33,565 bases of DNA from JAUILA01 sp964563925. Lineage in GTDB: Bacteria; Bacteroidota; Bacteroidia; Cytophagales; Cyclobacteriaceae. The notes under the pieces are model-generated. The model saw only the letters and a program-made list of their open reading frames with translations, was not told the origin of the DNA and made no database searches. Location: NCBI GenBank assembly GCA_964563925.1, contig CAZLZD010000045.1:1-33565 (forward strand), in the 5' to 3' direction. Positions 33,351 to 33,565 of this stretch are shown one piece after another. A program made the position numbers and the translations under genes. Position 1 is the stretch's first letter. Each line of letters opens with the position of its first letter.

Positions 33351-33565
33351 ATGAGGAATGTACTGACCATACTAATTTTTTTCAGTGCCTTAGTGCTTGC
33401 CTTTTCTGCCAATGGGCAGTTCTGGAAAGAGTTTTCACCCTCAAATCCCGATAATTTATCACCCTATCCGTCCTATCTTTATCATGAAGCCAGTTCAACC
33501 GATCAGGCAGGTCTCATAATATTTCTGCATGGAGGTGCTCCAATTTATATTGACAGCGAGCAATC
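33351..33565 (+). CDS. Secreted alpha/beta-hydrolase-like protein (5' part only)
   Basis: From ATG 33351 the frame stays open to the window edge (71 codons and two bases). The start encodes a signal peptide (MRNVLTILIFFSALVLAFSANGQ), and about 40 residues later LIIFLHGGAPIYI contains an HGG oxyanion-hole motif on a hydrophobic strand, as in lipase/esterase and dienelactone-hydrolase-type alpha/beta hydrolases. The catalytic Ser, Asp and His would lie beyond the window. The visible coding sequence looks more AT-rich than the propeller gene before it. It sits directly after a terminator, so it likely has its own promoter, or one inside the terminator region. Confidence 0.7.
   Translation, partial: MRNVLTILIFFSALVLAFSANGQFWKEFSPSNPDNLSPYPSYLYHEASSTDQAGLIIFLHGGAPIYIDSEQ

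Noticed and set aside
1..33565. tRNA, rRNA, CRISPR array, insertion sequence, integrase or phage genes
   Set aside because: I looked for cloverleaf-like sequence, regularly spaced direct repeats, transposase or integrase motifs and terminal repeats and saw none. Nothing suggests a recent mobile island.

Overview
The window (33.6 kb) looks like a chromosomal segment of a Bacteroidota bacterium, possibly Cytophagales-like, although the order is only a guess. The reasons are: an acpP-fabF-rnc cluster; a secreted protein with a C-terminal type IX secretion (T9SS) sorting domain; DUF6588- and DUF6268-type outer-membrane proteins; a DNA polymerase III alpha subunit with a fused N-terminal exonuclease; roughly 800-residue MacB/FtsX-type permeases in tandem; a periplasmic TPR histidine kinase; and a general lack of strong Shine-Dalgarno sequences. 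I see no tRNA, rRNA, CRISPR array, insertion sequence, phage gene or attachment site. This is ordinary chromosome, with its most interesting part at 17.7-27.9 kb.

Layout. (1) 1-4.8 kb, plus strand: a tightly packed housekeeping operon, acpP, fabF, rnc, nadE and rsmG, covering fatty-acid synthesis, RNA processing, NAD synthesis and 16S rRNA methylation. (2) 4.8-9.8 kb: a 390-bp non-coding gap, a T9SS-exported protein with HYR-like repeats, then a minus-strand pair of outer-membrane proteins and a probable 53-residue membrane protein. (3) 9.8-14.6 kb, plus strand: dnaE followed by a small lipoprotein, closed by a symmetric bidirectional terminator. (4) 14.6-17.7 kb: a DUF4097-like secreted protein with a GSG solenoid repeat (minus), divergent from a PQQ-like beta-propeller protein (plus).

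(5) 17.7-27.9 kb: a two-component signalling and transport locus. Three consecutive MacB/FtsX-like permeases (minus strand, closely coupled) are divergent from an NtrC-type sigma-54 response regulator and its NtrY-like membrane histidine kinase (plus strand, ATGA overlap). The shared intergenic region carries a good sigma-54 -24/-12 element facing the permeases and, about 117 bp upstream of the predicted transcription start, a 7-2-7 inverted repeat that fits an enhancer site for the regulator. The simplest reading is that the kinase senses an envelope signal, the regulator binds the palindrome, and sigma-54 polymerase turns on the three permeases. No ABC ATPase, periplasmic adaptor or outer-membrane channel is encoded in the window, so the permeases must use an ATPase from elsewhere or work without one.

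(6) 27.8-33.6 kb: a TPR sensor kinase (minus) whose 3' end overlaps the NtrY-like kinase gene by 53 bp in antisense, a large secreted sortilin/VPS10-like Asp-box propeller protein (plus), a terminator, and the 5' end of a secreted alpha/beta-hydrolase-like protein cut by the window edge.
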